Source of the DNA: an uncultured Ruminococcus sp.
GTDB lineage: Bacteria; Bacillota; Clostridia; Oscillospirales; Ruminococcaceae
Reading direction: 5' to 3'
DNA length: 64,000 nucleotides
Assembly: GCA_947627625.1 (NCBI GenBank)
Contig: CANQWR010000003.1
Coordinates: forward strand, 50,614 to 114,613
Position numbers and translations under genes: made by a program. Position 1 is the first letter of the stretch. Every line of letters begins with the position of its first letter. The notes beneath the pieces were generated by a model that was not told the origin of the DNA, made no database searches, and was given only the letters and a program-made list of their open reading frames with translations. Shown in pieces: positions 15,681 to 24,380 of the stretch.

Positions 15681-18600
15681 ATGAAATTTAACTTCAAAAG
15701 AACTATTGCTTCCCTGCTCGCTATGGCGATGACAGCAACAACAGCTCCGGAAATCATTTCCGCAATCCCGGCTAAGGCTTCAAGCGTGACAGTTGCTCAC
15801 GGTGCAAACGATGCAAATGACTATTTCGGCAACCAGGTTCAGAACGGTGACTACGGCAAGTTCTACAGTGCTATGGAGCAGATGTATCAGGACGGCACTC
15901 TCGCAGAGGGCAATGACCTCGAACTCATAAGTGCAGGATACTTCACTCAGGATCAGGTAGCCGGCTTTATGAACGGTGACTCAAATATCCTCAACGTATT
16001 CGGTGCTGCAAGAGACGCTTTCAGCTTTGACCACGCTAATATTTTCTATGTTGACTGGTCCGCTTTCTCAATCAGAATTACAAAAAACTCAAAGGGTGAG
16101 TACAAGTTCTACATGGGTTCGGGCAGACGCAACGACTACAGAAATGCTTCTTTCGCAAGTGCAGAGGAAGTCCTGAACGCTATAGATACTTATAACAGTG
16201 CGTTTTCGGATGCTCTCTCGGAAGTAAACAGTAGTGCAGAGAGCAGTTCCGTCAAGGATATAGTTGAGGCAGCTCACGACTACGTTACAAAGCACGTCTC
16301 CTACAGACTTGAAAATAAATTCAAGAGTGGCGACAAGAGAGTTGAGTCCATAAGAACAGCTTACGGTGCTCTCGTAAATCAGAGAGCTGTCTGTGAGGGC
16401 TACGCAAGACTTTTCAAGGCTATCATGGATGCAGAGGGTATCCCGTGTGTACTCGTTCAGGGTGCTTACAGACCTACTCCCGAATCCTATGAACTTCATA
16501 TGTGGGCATACGTTCAGATAGACGGCAGTTGGTACGGCGTTGATCCGACTATAGACGATCCGACAAACAGCAAGAAATTCCAGCAAGATCCCAACGATGT
16601 TGGTGTTGACGGCTATGAGAACCACGAGTATCTCATGAAGGGCGACAACAAGATGGCTGTCAAGTACGCTCCCAGCGGTATCGTTTCGGAGTCGAACTAC
16701 GAGTTCAAATATCCCAAGCTCAACTATGACAACTACGGCAATGAAGTCGTCTACAACACAAACGGTCTTGTAGTTACGCTTGAGGAGGGAACACAGCAGG
16801 AAGGCGAGAAGTGCGGAGTTTTCAAGATAAGCTACAAGGGCATGGGACTTAAAGCCGCAAGAGATGCAGGTTACAACTTCCTGTATGACTGCTTTGTTGA
16901 AAGAGGCGGTGTGGCAAGTAAGAGCCAGAGTTCAAGTAAAAAAGATAAGTCCTATGACCAGCTTGTTGCAGAGGCAGGAATCGGCGACCTTGCATGGACA
17001 GGATTTATGTTCATGGGTACAGGCGTTCAGGAACCCCCGCTTTTCAACAGTGACGGAGATGCAGAAGGTATTGATTTCTATGACACTCCCGACCACTTTG
17101 TTATCAAGCTCCCGCAGACACCTTATGTAAAATTTGCTGTTACAAAACTTGAACCCGAAGTTACATATGAAGACAAACAGACAGGCGGTAAAATATATGA
17201 CAACGTTTTCAAGGGTACACCGGAGGATCTGCTTGCAACAACTGATGCGGTATTCAACGAAAACGGAATGTACAAAGCTCCCCCGTATCCGAAAGATGTT
17301 ACTCCCGGACTTACAAGCGCACTCCTCATTGACGACGGCAAGCGTGAAATAAGTGCAACATTTGACCAGAAAATGTACATTGATGGAGATTATCTTGGTG
17401 AGAACGACGGAAGACTCTCTCTCAGGGTTGATATTCAGGATATGTACGATATTCAGAACACCTCCGGATTTGAACACAGCAAGTTTGAAAATTTCAGGCT
17501 CATACTTGAAGACGGCACAGTTACCGAACCCATATCCTGCGATGTAAGGTTCATAGACAAGAAGGCAGACCAGTACAACACCTCCGAAGTTATGCTGACA
17601 GAGTATGAAGAGTACACAAGAACATTTGACGGTGTTGCTCCGAGTGAATATGACGGTCAGACAATAATCGGCTACAAGTTTGACTTCACACCGAGTACAA
17701 TGTACGCTGACGACAACATCTTCTACGAGTTTGATGTAAAAGGTATCAAGGCAGGAAGTATAAAAGTCACTTACCACGAGATGGATTCCCATACAGGAGA
17801 GTATCTGCCCGAAGAGAAGTATGCGATGGTAGAGGGCAAAGAGCCTATAGCTATCAGCTTCCTCGCAGCCCACAGATGTGCAGCTCACGCTTTCCAGTCA
17901 CAGGGTTACGATTGGAACGTATTCGGCAAACCCACTCTCATGGACGACCTCGACGGCGTTGATTTCAGCCAGTGGAAACTCTCAGGCGACACGGACGGTC
18001 TCTCCGACACGGACAATGTAGCCGATGCTCTCAAAGACCTCACCCACAGAATGGTTCTTGTCGCTACAGATGCAAACGATGAGCAGAAAGACCAGATGAA
18101 CGACCTCCTTGAAACAGAGGGCAACGGCGGTCTCGGAGACCTCAAAGCAGGTGCAGACCTCTCAAATGCAGAGTACTACAACATCAACCTCACACTCTGT
18201 AAGTCACAGATAGTAAGCACAGGTCAGGCAGTCCGTGTAACTCTCGGATTCCCGGCAGGATATGGTCCGAATGATGCGGGCAAAACTTTCAAGGTTTACC
18301 ACTTCAAAAAGGACGACAAGGGCAATATTGTAGGCGTAAACGAAATTCCTTGCGAAATCACTCCCTACGGTCTGGTTGTATGGTGCGACTCGTTCAGCCC
18401 GTTCGCAATAGTTCCGATTGACATATCGGACGTTGTTGAAAATGAAAGCGTATCACCTGCTGTAAAGAACGCTCTCCTTGAAACTGCAAAGCAGAGAACT
18501 CTCACATTCAAGACTTCCGTACCCGGCGGTAAGATAAGTGCTACGGAACTTGAGCCGACAGTGAAAAACGGACGCTCCACAATAGACAGCGGTACTATAG

Positions 18601-20078
18601 TAGTCGAGACAGGCGATGTCGCTACTATCACTCTCACACCCGACGAAGGCTACTCCATAGACGACATAACAATAGGCGGAGTTACCTACACGGAGAATAC
18701 AGAGGGCGTAAAAGTAGAGGGCGATTCTACAATCATAGAGCTTCCCTATACGGCACTTGCAGAGGGTTCATCTTCAATAGTAGACGTTTCTTTCGCAGTT
18801 GACAGCAAGAAGTCAAGCGAGGACGAGGTGAACGTAAAGCCCGAAGTTCCCAAGATAGTTGAGGATTATGAGGTTGACGAGAACAACCAGAGACCCGATG
18901 CTATGACGACTACTACCACAACTACCACGACAACTACTACCACAACAACTACCACAACAACGACTACAACAACACAGGAAGATACAGATACGGATAAAGA
19001 CACAGACACAGAAACTCAGACACAGACACAGCCTACAACACAGTCCACAAAAAAGACTACCACTACCACCACGACAACACAGCCTCCCGTAAGAGACAAG
19101 GGTGAGTTCTTAGGTCACAGCGTTACAATCGGCAGCAAGCTCGGTCTCAACTTCTTTGTGAGAATCCCCGATGCAGATGTAAAGGACAAAAACAAAACAA
19201 GCTTGACTTTCACATTCCTTGACGGTACTCCCTCACAGACAGTTTCCCTCACAGATGCAATATCTGCCGGTGAATACGGAAACAACGTCTACAAATTTGA
19301 GTGCCTGATACCTCCGAAAGATATCGGACTTCAGGTAATAGCACAGCTCAACCTCAGTGACGGCGAGATGGGTGTAAGAAATACATTCTCAATATCCGAC
19401 TACGTAAAGAAACTTGAGACAGAGGAGAGCGACAGTCTGAACTCAAATAAGATTTCACCTCTTCAGAATGTCGTTGACGCTCTTGTTGACTACGGCAACG
19501 TTTCAAACGAATTTTTCAGCGGTTCAAACAACATAGGTCCCGACCCCGAAAGAGATGCGGTTACTGTTGACAAGATAGTTGAGGAAATCGCAGAGGAAAA
19601 AGACAGCTCGGAGATAGTAAAGCCCGAACTTCCCAAGAAACCCGCAGCTACAGACAACAAAAAGGTTACTGTTTACGACAAGGTGAACTACTACGGTTCA
19701 AGCCTTCTCCTGAAAGATGAGACTACTCTCCGCCACTACTTCACTCTCGCTGACGGCGTAAGTGCAGAAGACATAACAGTAAAGAGCGGTTCACACACTC
19801 TCACTCTCACACAGAAACTCGACTCTCACGGAAATCCCACAGATTTCTACTATGTTGACTTTGCAGGCATAACTGCAAACGACCTCGCAAAGAGCAAGGA
19901 AGTTACGGTTACGGCAGAAGGTGCAGCAGATGAGATGACAATCAAGTACAGCCCGATGAGCTACGTTTACACAGTCCTCAGCGACAAGAACGCCGACAGC
20001 AGACTCACAGCACTGTGCAAGTCCCTCTACGTATACAACCAGACTGCAAAGGCTTACGCAAAAACTCTCAAAAAATAA
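15681..20078 (+). CDS. Large secreted transglutaminase-like protein with Thr-rich linkers
   Basis: 1465 residues from the ATG at 15681 (AGAGGTGA SD). A signal peptide (about 1-34, cut near AKA/S) predicts export. A transglutaminase-like domain covers about 180-310, with C238 (RAVCEGYARLF), H273 (ELHMWAY) and D288 (GVDPTIDD). The centre (about 430-1070) is mainly beta-rich with no family I recognise. An almost pure Thr tract (about 1075-1099) and a second Thr/Gln stretch (about 1110-1135) act as linkers. The C-terminus has two related modules of about 130-150 residues (GHSVTIGSKLGLNFFV and YYGSSLLLKDETTLRHYF), each ending in helices. No sortase motif or dockerin was found. Likely a surface or secreted thiol enzyme. 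Confidence 0.85.
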   Translation: MKFNFKRTIASLLAMAMTATTAPEIISAIPAKASSVTVAHGANDANDYFGNQVQNGDYGKFYSAMEQMYQDGTLAEGNDLELISAGYFTQDQVAGFMNGDSNILNVFGAARDAFSFDHANIFYVDWSAFSIRITKNSKGEYKFYMGSGRRNDYRNASFASAEEVLNAIDTYNSAFSDALSEVNSSAESSSVKDIVEAAHDYVTKHVSYRLENKFKSGDKRVESIRTAYGALVNQRAVCEGYARLFKAIMDAEGIPCVLVQGAYRPTPESYELHMWAYVQIDGSWYGVDPTIDDPTNSKKFQQDPNDVGVDGYENHEYLMKGDNKMAVKYAPSGIVSESNYEFKYPKLNYDNYGNEVVYNTNGLVVTLEEGTQQEGEKCGVFKISYKGMGLKAARDAGYNFLYDCFVERGGVASKSQSSSKKDKSYDQLVAEAGIGDLAWTGFMFMGTGVQEPPLFNSDGDAEGIDFYDTPDHFVIKLPQTPYVKFAVTKLEPEVTYEDKQTGGKIYDNVFKGTPEDLLATTDAVFNENGMYKAPPYPKDVTPGLTSALLIDDGKREISATFDQKMYIDGDYLGENDGRLSLRVDIQDMYDIQNTSGFEHSKFENFRLILEDGTVTEPISCDVRFIDKKADQYNTSEVMLTEYEEYTRTFDGVAPSEYDGQTIIGYKFDFTPSTMYADDNIFYEFDVKGIKAGSIKVTYHEMDSHTGEYLPEEKYAMVEGKEPIAISFLAAHRCAAHAFQSQGYDWNVFGKPTLMDDLDGVDFSQWKLSGDTDGLSDTDNVADALKDLTHRMVLVATDANDEQKDQMNDLLETEGNGGLGDLKAGADLSNAEYYNINLTLCKSQIVSTGQAVRVTLGFPAGYGPNDAGKTFKVYHFKKDDKGNIVGVNEIPCEITPYGLVVWCDSFSPFAIVPIDISDVVENESVSPAVKNALLETAKQRTLTFKTSVPGGKISATELEPTVKNGRSTIDSGTIVVETGDVATITLTPDEGYSIDDITIGGVTYTENTEGVKVEGDSTIIELPYTALAEGSSSIVDVSFAVDSKKSSEDEVNVKPEVPKIVEDYEVDENNQRPDAMTTTTTTTTTTTTTTTTTTTTTTTQEDTDTDKDTDTETQTQTQPTTQSTKKTTTTTTTTQPPVRDKGEFLGHSVTIGSKLGLNFFVRIPDADVKDKNKTSLTFTFLDGTPSQTVSLTDAISAGEYGNNVYKFECLIPPKDIGLQVIAQLNLSDGEMGVRNTFSISDYVKKLETEESDSLNSNKISPLQNVVDALVDYGNVSNEFFSGSNNIGPDPERDAVTVDKIVEEIAEEKDSSEIVKPELPKKPAATDNKKVTVYDKVNYYGSSLLLKDETTLRHYFTLADGVSAEDITVKSGSHTLTLTQKLDSHGNPTDFYYVDFAGITANDLAKSKEVTVTAEGAADEMTIKYSPMSYVYTVLSDKNADSRLTALCKSLYVYNQTAKAYAKTLKK

Positions 20079-20124
20079 GTTTAGTCGCACGACATAACCG
20101 AAAACGACAATAACAGCAAAAATT

Positions 20125-20155
20125 GTACGCTCCTCCTGAAAACGGGGGAGTGTAC
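20125..20155 (+). other. 12-bp hairpin before the small peptide gene
   Basis: GTACGCTCCTCC (20125-20136) pairs with GGGGGAGTGTAC (20144-20155), including two G-U pairs, around loop TGAAAAC. No T tract follows; the peptide SD (AAAGGAG) begins five bases later. It could be a processing or read-through element between the large protein and the peptide. Confidence 0.6.
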
Positions 20156-20175
20156 ATAGAAAAGGAGCAAACACT

Positions 20176-20313
20176 ATGAAAGAAAAATACACCATTCCCA
20201 CAATGGAAATAGTAGCATTCGACTGTGAAGATGTCATAACAACAAGCGTTATCGAGGACCCCACCGAACCCCCGACAGTTCCCCTTGAAAACCAAGAGAC
20301 ACCGGTGGTATAA
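20176..20313 (+). CDS. 45-residue peptide with DVITTS motif
   Basis: A short gene with a strong SD (AAAGGAG, 9 bases before ATG): begins MKEKYTIPTMEIVAFDCEDV, continues ITTSVIEDPTEPP and ends TPVV. One Cys at position 17. The N-terminal part resembles, from memory, many small Clostridia peptides of the form K-Y-x-x-P-x-x-E-x-x-x-F-x-x-E-D-V-I-T-T-S, for which I know no function; the layout of conserved leader plus variable acidic/Pro tail is reminiscent of peptide precursors. It is framed by a hairpin on each side, so it may be a separate message. No modifying enzyme is adjacent. Confidence 0.65.
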   Translation: MKEKYTIPTMEIVAFDCEDVITTSVIEDPTEPPTVPLENQETPVV

Positions 20314-20328
20314 TACGACATAAAAAAG

Positions 20329-20361
20329 CGTCTCCCGAAAAAACGGGAGACGTATTTGTTT
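20329..20361 (+). terminator. Intrinsic terminator after the small peptide gene
   Basis: CGTCTCCCG (20329-20337) pairs with CGGGAGACG (20344-20352) around AAAAAA, followed by TATTTGTTT. Confidence 0.82.
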
Positions 20362-20386
20362 AATCATTACAGGAAGGAGTTCTTTT

Positions 20387-20926
20387 ATGAATATTTTTAG
20401 AAAAAGTTATTTGAGTTATTTATTTATTCCGACTGTCACGGCGTTACTGCTCTGTAGCTGTAGCGGGAATACTTCGTCCGACACGTCAGATATTGTTTCC
20501 AAAGAGACAAGCACCACGACGACAACAGTGACAACAAGTTCCGAAAGTCCGCAGACTGAGACAGAGACTTCCGCAGAAAGTTCGTCCGGTGAGACAACCA
20601 AAGCAACTAATACCGCAAAGACGACTGCCACTACCACAGAGAGCAAGGACGGTACGGCACAGAGTTCCTCCGATACGGCTAAAACGGGACAGGAAAATTC
20701 CGACAGTTCCGAAATTTCAGAAAATGAAGAGACCGAAATTTCTTTAGAGGACGAGGAGCTGAGCATAGAAGTCGAACCCGAAAGTGTCCCCGATTCGGAC
20801 TCCGAAACAGAAACAGAAACAGAACCCGAAACCGATACGGAAAACGAGACCGACCCCGACCCCGATTTGTCACAGTCCGACAGCGAACCCGAAGAGATAG
20901 AACTGCCGTTTATACCCGTCGACTAA
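20387..20926 (+). CDS. Low-complexity Ser/Thr/Glu-rich lipoprotein
   Basis: 179 residues, AAGGAG SD. A lysine/arginine start, hydrophobic stretch and lipobox-like ALLLCSC mark a lipoprotein with lipidation at the second Cys. The rest is disordered: Thr/Ser-rich with TTTTT runs, then Glu/Asp/Pro-rich repeats (ETETETEPETDTE, DPDPD). No folded domain is visible. It may be a cell-surface spacer or stalk. The following 45 bases are an AAATA-rich stretch before a long hairpin. Confidence 0.75.
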   Translation: MNIFRKSYLSYLFIPTVTALLLCSCSGNTSSDTSDIVSKETSTTTTTVTTSSESPQTETETSAESSSGETTKATNTAKTTATTTESKDGTAQSSSDTAKTGQENSDSSEISENEETEISLEDEELSIEVEPESVPDSDSETETETEPETDTENETDPDPDLSQSDSEPEEIELPFIPVD

Positions 20927-20970
20927 GATTTTATAAATAAAATAAATAAATAAATAAAGAAATAAATATG

Positions 20971-21008
20971 TAAACGTTCCGTGACGGCATCAGACAGGAA
21001 CGTTTACC
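20971..21008. terminator. 11-bp hairpin between convergent genes
   Basis: GTAAACGTTCC (20971-20981) and GGAACGTTTAC (20998-21008) are perfect complements. T-rich sequence follows on the minus-strand reading (ATATTTATTTCTTTATTTATT), so it most likely ends the DUF378 message and may block read-through both ways. Confidence 0.7.
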
Positions 21009-21019
21009 GGATTGAAAGC

Positions 21020-21238
21020 TTACCGGTTAGCAGTGTCGTAGGCGATTTCGCTGTCCTTTCTGAACAGGAGCGAAATGCACCATACGGCAGAAATTGCGAC
21101 AAGGATATATAAAGTCCTTGCGATGAGGCTTCCCGCACCGCCGAACATCCACGCAATAAGGTCAAGCTCGAAAATGCCGACCAGTCCCCAGTTTATCCCG
21201 CCTATAATCAGCAGAATAAGAGCAAGTTTGTCCCACAT
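21020..21238 (-). CDS. DUF378 small membrane protein
   Basis: 72 residues from the ATG at 21238 (AGAGGTG SD); an upstream in-frame ATG at 21304 lacks an SD. Two transmembrane helices: residues 4-25 containing IIGGINWGLVGIF, the DUF378 hallmark, and about 40-60. The function of the family is unknown. It stands alone, convergent with the lipoprotein. Confidence 0.9.
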   Translation of the reverse strand: MWDKLALILLIIGGINWGLVGIFELDLIAWMFGGAGSLIARTLYILVAISAVWCISLLFRKDSEIAYDTANR

Positions 21239-21400
21239 ATTGCGAACACCTCTGAATTTGAAATATTTGAAATAAATTTGCACGCTGTTGTGAGTGAAAC
21301 ACAATGAGCGTCTGAAAATATTATAGCTTTTTGAGTGAAAAATATTCAGGAAAATTCAGGAAATTTAATAAAAAATAATAATTTTATAATAAATAAAAAT

Positions 21401-21438
21401 AAAAAAACAGCGGCAGTCCGAAACTCCGCTGTTTTTTT
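21401..21438. terminator. Bidirectional terminator after rpsR
   Basis: AAAAACAGCGG pairs with CCGCTGTTTTT around an A/G-rich loop; on the minus strand the stem runs into seven T, and the A-run gives the mirror signal on the plus strand. It would end the rpsF-ssb-rpsR operon. Confidence 0.88.
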
Positions 21439-21466
21439 ATTCGTCTAAACCCTGTCTCAACTCGGA

Positions 21467-21715
21467 TTAGTCGCTGATATAGGGCAAAAGAGCTATGTGT
21501 CTTGCTTTCTTTATTGCACCCGTCAGCTCTCTCTGGTGGAAAGCACAGGTTCCCGTAACACGTCTGGGGAGAATTTTAGCTCTCTCGGTCATGCACTTTC
21601 TGAGTCTTGCAAGGTCTTTGTAGTCAATTCTCTCGATTCTGTCCGCACAGAACATACAAACCTTCTTGCGGGGCTTTTTCGAGGGACGTGGACTTTTTTC
21701 CTTATCCGCAGGCAT
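21467..21715 (-). CDS. rpsR: 30S ribosomal protein S18
   Basis: 82 residues from the ATG at 21715 (GGAGG seven bases upstream). S18 binds S6 on the small subunit platform. Typical sequence: [19 protein letters not shown] and [20 protein letters not shown], ending in ARHIALLPY. The Cys residues VCMFC and TGTC keep the zinc-binding (C+) form. It is the last gene of the S6-SSB-S18 operon. Confidence 0.97.
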   Translation of the reverse strand: MPADKEKSPRPSKKPRKKVCMFCADRIERIDYKDLARLRKCMTERAKILPRRVTGTCAFHQRELTGAIKKARHIALLPYISD

Positions 21716-21815
21716 TTTCAATCCTCCAATCTTGAATATATTAAATTAAAATTAAAATTAAAAATTAAAACATGAGCCGTGCCGTTAAAGACACTGTTTT
21801 CGGGTTTTCGGGTTT

Positions 21816-22481
21816 TCAGAACGGAACGTTGTCCTCACTTATTACGTCCTCAAAGTCGCTGAAATTTCCGTATGACATGGAGTCACCCGAATTTCCGTTT
21901 GCGTTGTCGTAATTTCCCCTCCGTGGTTCACTCTGAGCACCGTAGGAACTTCCGCTTGCGTTGTCGTAACCACCGCTCTGAGAGTTGTAAGAACTGCCGT
22001 TTGCGTTGCCGTAACCGCTCTTACGGGGTTGTTCGCCCTGTTGTGAGCCGTAAGAACCGCCGCTGCGGTTTGAGTAACCGCCGCCGCCGTAGTTTCCGTA
22101 ACCGCCGTAATTTCCGTCCTGCTGACCGGAGTAAGAAGAACCTCCGTTCATCTCTCTCTTTGAGCCTGTAAATTCAACGTTGTCGACATTCACATCTGTT
22201 GTGTAGTGGGTGACATCGGGGTAATTTCTGTCCTGATAGCTTCCCGTCCGCAAAGTACCCTCCACCATTATCATATTGCCTTTGTTGAAATACTTTGACA
22301 CAAATTCGGCAGTCTGTGCCCATGCGATGCAGTTTATGAAGTCCGCCTGTCTCTCACCCGTGTTCTTGTCGACATAGTTCCTGTTTACTGCGACTCTGAA
22401 CCTGCATGAAGAGATACCGCTCTGAGTCTGTCTGAATTCGGGGTCAGCCGTAAGTCTGCCCATTAGGATAACTTTGTTCAT
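21816..22481 (-). CDS. ssb: Single-stranded DNA-binding protein
   Basis: 221 residues. The OB fold occupies about 1-105 (MNKVILMGRLTADPEFRQTQ, INCIAWAQTAEFVSKYF, GNMIMVEGTLRTGSY). It continues into a long Gly/Tyr/Asn/Ser-rich disordered linker and ends in the acidic partner-binding tail EDNVPF. The linker is made of repeated GYGNANGSSYNSQSGG-like units and is longer than in most SSBs. It sits in the conserved order rpsF-ssb-rpsR. Confidence 0.97.
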   Translation of the reverse strand: MNKVILMGRLTADPEFRQTQSGISSCRFRVAVNRNYVDKNTGERQADFINCIAWAQTAEFVSKYFNKGNMIMVEGTLRTGSYQDRNYPDVTHYTTDVNVDNVEFTGSKREMNGGSSYSGQQDGNYGGYGNYGGGGYSNRSGGSYGSQQGEQPRKSGYGNANGSSYNSQSGGYDNASGSSYGAQSEPRRGNYDNANGNSGDSMSYGNFSDFEDVISEDNVPF

Positions 22482-22505
22482 AGGTTGATACCTCCTGACG
22501 GCAAA

Positions 22506-22802
22506 TCACTCAATTACAGTGATGAGTGAACGCAGTACACCGTCTGAAATGTTGAAACGTCTTGACAGTTCGTTCGGGTAGTCGGGTTTGGAGACAAATC
22601 TGTAGATTACATAGTAGCCCTCTGTCTCGTCGTTAATCGGATAGGCGAGCTTTCTCTTTCCCCAGTCCTCGTTCACCTCAACATTTTCAGCGTGCCTCTG
22701 GATTCTCTCAGCGAACTTTTTTACAAGCTCTCTCATTGACTCCTCGCCGTTTTTCAGGCTGAAAACCGCCATAGCCTCATATTTTGAGGATAACTTAGCC
22801 AT
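22506..22802 (-). CDS. rpsF: 30S ribosomal protein S6
   Basis: 98 residues with an AGGAGGTG SD. Motifs of S6 are present: YEAMAVFSL, WGKRKLAYPINDETEGYYVIYRF and the C-terminal RRFNISDGVLRSLI. It is first in the S6-SSB-S18 operon and is preceded by a consensus promoter and a leader with two hairpins that may carry the S6:S18 autoregulatory site. Confidence 0.97.
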   Translation of the reverse strand: MAKLSSKYEAMAVFSLKNGEESMRELVKKFAERIQRHAENVEVNEDWGKRKLAYPINDETEGYYVIYRFVSKPDYPNELSRRFNISDGVLRSLITVIE

Positions 22803-22826
22803 TTAACACACCTCCTTCTGGATTCT

Positions 22827-22896
22827 GCCCGACTTTCAGGACGGGCAAGGATACTTGGATATACTTAAAACAGCACTCCTCTCTTTTCGGGAGTGC
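22827..22896 (-). promoter_or_regulatory. Leader of the rpsF operon with two hairpins (possible S6:S18 site)
   Basis: On the minus strand GCACTCC/GGAGTGC (22896-22873) is the first stem and TGCCCG/CGGGCA (22847-22826) the second, just upstream of the SD. S6:S18 binding to hairpins in the rpsF leader is established in several bacteria. I cannot confirm the conserved bulge here, so this is assigned mainly by position. Confidence 0.5.
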
Positions 22897-22902
22897 CTTA
22901 AA

Positions 22903-22931
22903 ATTATACCACATTTCGGAACGCTTGTCAA
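22903..22931 (-). promoter_or_regulatory. Consensus promoter of the rpsF-ssb-rpsR operon
   Basis: TTGACA (22931-22926), 17-base spacer, TATAAT (22908-22903): both hexamers perfect, as expected for a ribosomal protein operon. Confidence 0.93.
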
Positions 22932-23019
22932 CCCCGCTTTGATATATTTTTTTTATTTTACTATTTCCACGCTTTTTTCAAGCCGTTGACCTGTGATATG
23001 GGAAATTGTAAAAAAAATA

Positions 23020-23048
23020 TTGACATATGAGTGAAAAAGGTGTAGAAT
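23020..23048 (+). promoter_or_regulatory. Promoter of the GGDEF gene cluster
   Basis: TTGACA (23020-23025), 17-base spacer, TAGAAT (23043-23048). It overlaps an in-frame upstream ATG at 23027, which supports the later start at 23093. Confidence 0.82.
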
Positions 23049-23092
23049 ATAGATATACTGCAAAGGCAGATTGGTGCGATAGGAGCATTGAA

Positions 23093-24343
23093 ATGCAAAA
23101 TTCATTAAAAAAGAAAACGAACCTTGCACTGATTCTGATGACGGCAATTCTGACTGCGGTGAGTTTTATACTGTCGGGAGTTTGTGTCGGCTTGACCGCA
23201 AAGCGTTTTCAGACCGCCTCGGCACGCTCTGCTACGGAATTTTGTCGTCTTACCATAGATGCCGACAGTGCAAGAGATTACATGATTTCGAGAAAAACAG
23301 ACAGTGACTATGACGAAATACTTGGCAGGATAGAGAGTTACAGGGAGAGTACGGACGGACTTGTCGGGAGAATATCACTTATAAGCTACGGAAATACAAC
23401 TGCCGTGTGCATTTTCGACACGGGCGGTGAGAGTTTGGGCAAAAAAATCCCGTATGACAATTACACAAAAAATATCAAGGCGGAACTCATAAACAACAGA
23501 AATTCTTTCAGCGTTTTCAGGGGCGGGAGAGTTATTTCGTTTAGTCCCCTCAGAACTATTGACGATATGCCTGCGGGTTACGTTGTTGCGGAGTCGGGGA
23601 CGCTTATCCCTAAAAAATACATTCCGCTTGCTGTGGGAGTGTTCCTGACGTTGGCAATTATCGGGACTGTTATGGCTTATTTAATTGCAAGGTACATAGA
23701 CAGAAATATTTTTTATCCCATAGAGAATATAACAGGGGAACTGTCGGGTTCGGGTGTTAAACTAAAAGACAAATCGGAGGAATTTTCGGAGATAGACCTT
23801 CTGGGGAGTGCCGTTGACTCAATGCTCGATCTGGTCAGCAGCGGCAGGGAAAACCTTTCAAGGGCTATATATGACGCAAATCACGACGGTATGACACAGG
23901 TTTTCAACAAGAGGTGCTACAGCTCTATGGAGAACAGTTTCAGAAATCTTAATTCAATATGCGTTATATATTTTGACGTGAACAATCTGAAACTTATGAA
24001 TGACACTCTTGGTCACGAAAACGGCGATATAGTCATAAAGAGGAGTGCGGACTACATAAGGAGTTTTATGAAAGAGGACGACTGTTGTTTCAGAATGGGC
24101 GGTGACGAATTTCTGCTTATTATGCGGGGGTGTAGTTTCAGGAGAATAGACTCCGTTGTCAGCAAGCTCGACAGCGACTCTCCGTATCTGCTGAACGATG
24201 ATGAAATAAGGTGTTCCATATCATACGGCTACGCCTACGCAAAGGGAGTTTACTCCTATGAACAGCTTCTCTCTGAGGCTGAAGAGCATATGTACTCCAA
24301 AAAAACTCAGATAAAGAGAATCCTGAATATGCCCGACAGGTAA
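23093..24343 (+). CDS. Membrane-bound diguanylate cyclase (GGDEF)
   Basis: 416 residues from the ATG at 23093 (AGGAGC SD, downstream of the promoter). One helix at about 10-34 and another at about 180-205 bracket an extracytoplasmic sensor region. A HAMP-like linker and the GGDEF domain follow. RMGGDEF (GGDEF at 336-340) is intact, as is YDANHDGMTQVFNKRCY. The product-inhibition site reads K-E-D-D instead of RxxD, so feedback by c-di-GMP may be lost. No EAL domain is present. It heads a same-strand run with a sensor-like protein and a solute-binding lipoprotein. Confidence 0.9.
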   Translation: MQNSLKKKTNLALILMTAILTAVSFILSGVCVGLTAKRFQTASARSATEFCRLTIDADSARDYMISRKTDSDYDEILGRIESYRESTDGLVGRISLISYGNTTAVCIFDTGGESLGKKIPYDNYTKNIKAELINNRNSFSVFRGGRVISFSPLRTIDDMPAGYVVAESGTLIPKKYIPLAVGVFLTLAIIGTVMAYLIARYIDRNIFYPIENITGELSGSGVKLKDKSEEFSEIDLLGSAVDSMLDLVSSGRENLSRAIYDANHDGMTQVFNKRCYSSMENSFRNLNSICVIYFDVNNLKLMNDTLGHENGDIVIKRSADYIRSFMKEDDCCFRMGGDEFLLIMRGCSFRRIDSVVSKLDSDSPYLLNDDEIRCSISYGYAYAKGVYSYEQLLSEAEEHMYSKKTQIKRILNMPDR

Positions 24344-24380
24344 ACCGAATACATAACGGAAAAGGAGTTTTTCTGTTGAT

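Noticed and set aside
16089..17888. Long minus-strand frames opposite the large secreted protein
   Set aside because: They are antisense shadows with no SD and no domain; the plus-strand gene has a promoter, SD, signal peptide and domains.
18903..18975. Microsatellite slippage tract in the Thr-rich linker
   Set aside because: Thr codons are mixed (ACT, ACC, ACA, ACG) rather than a pure repeat, so the tract is selected at protein level and not a simple phase-variation repeat.
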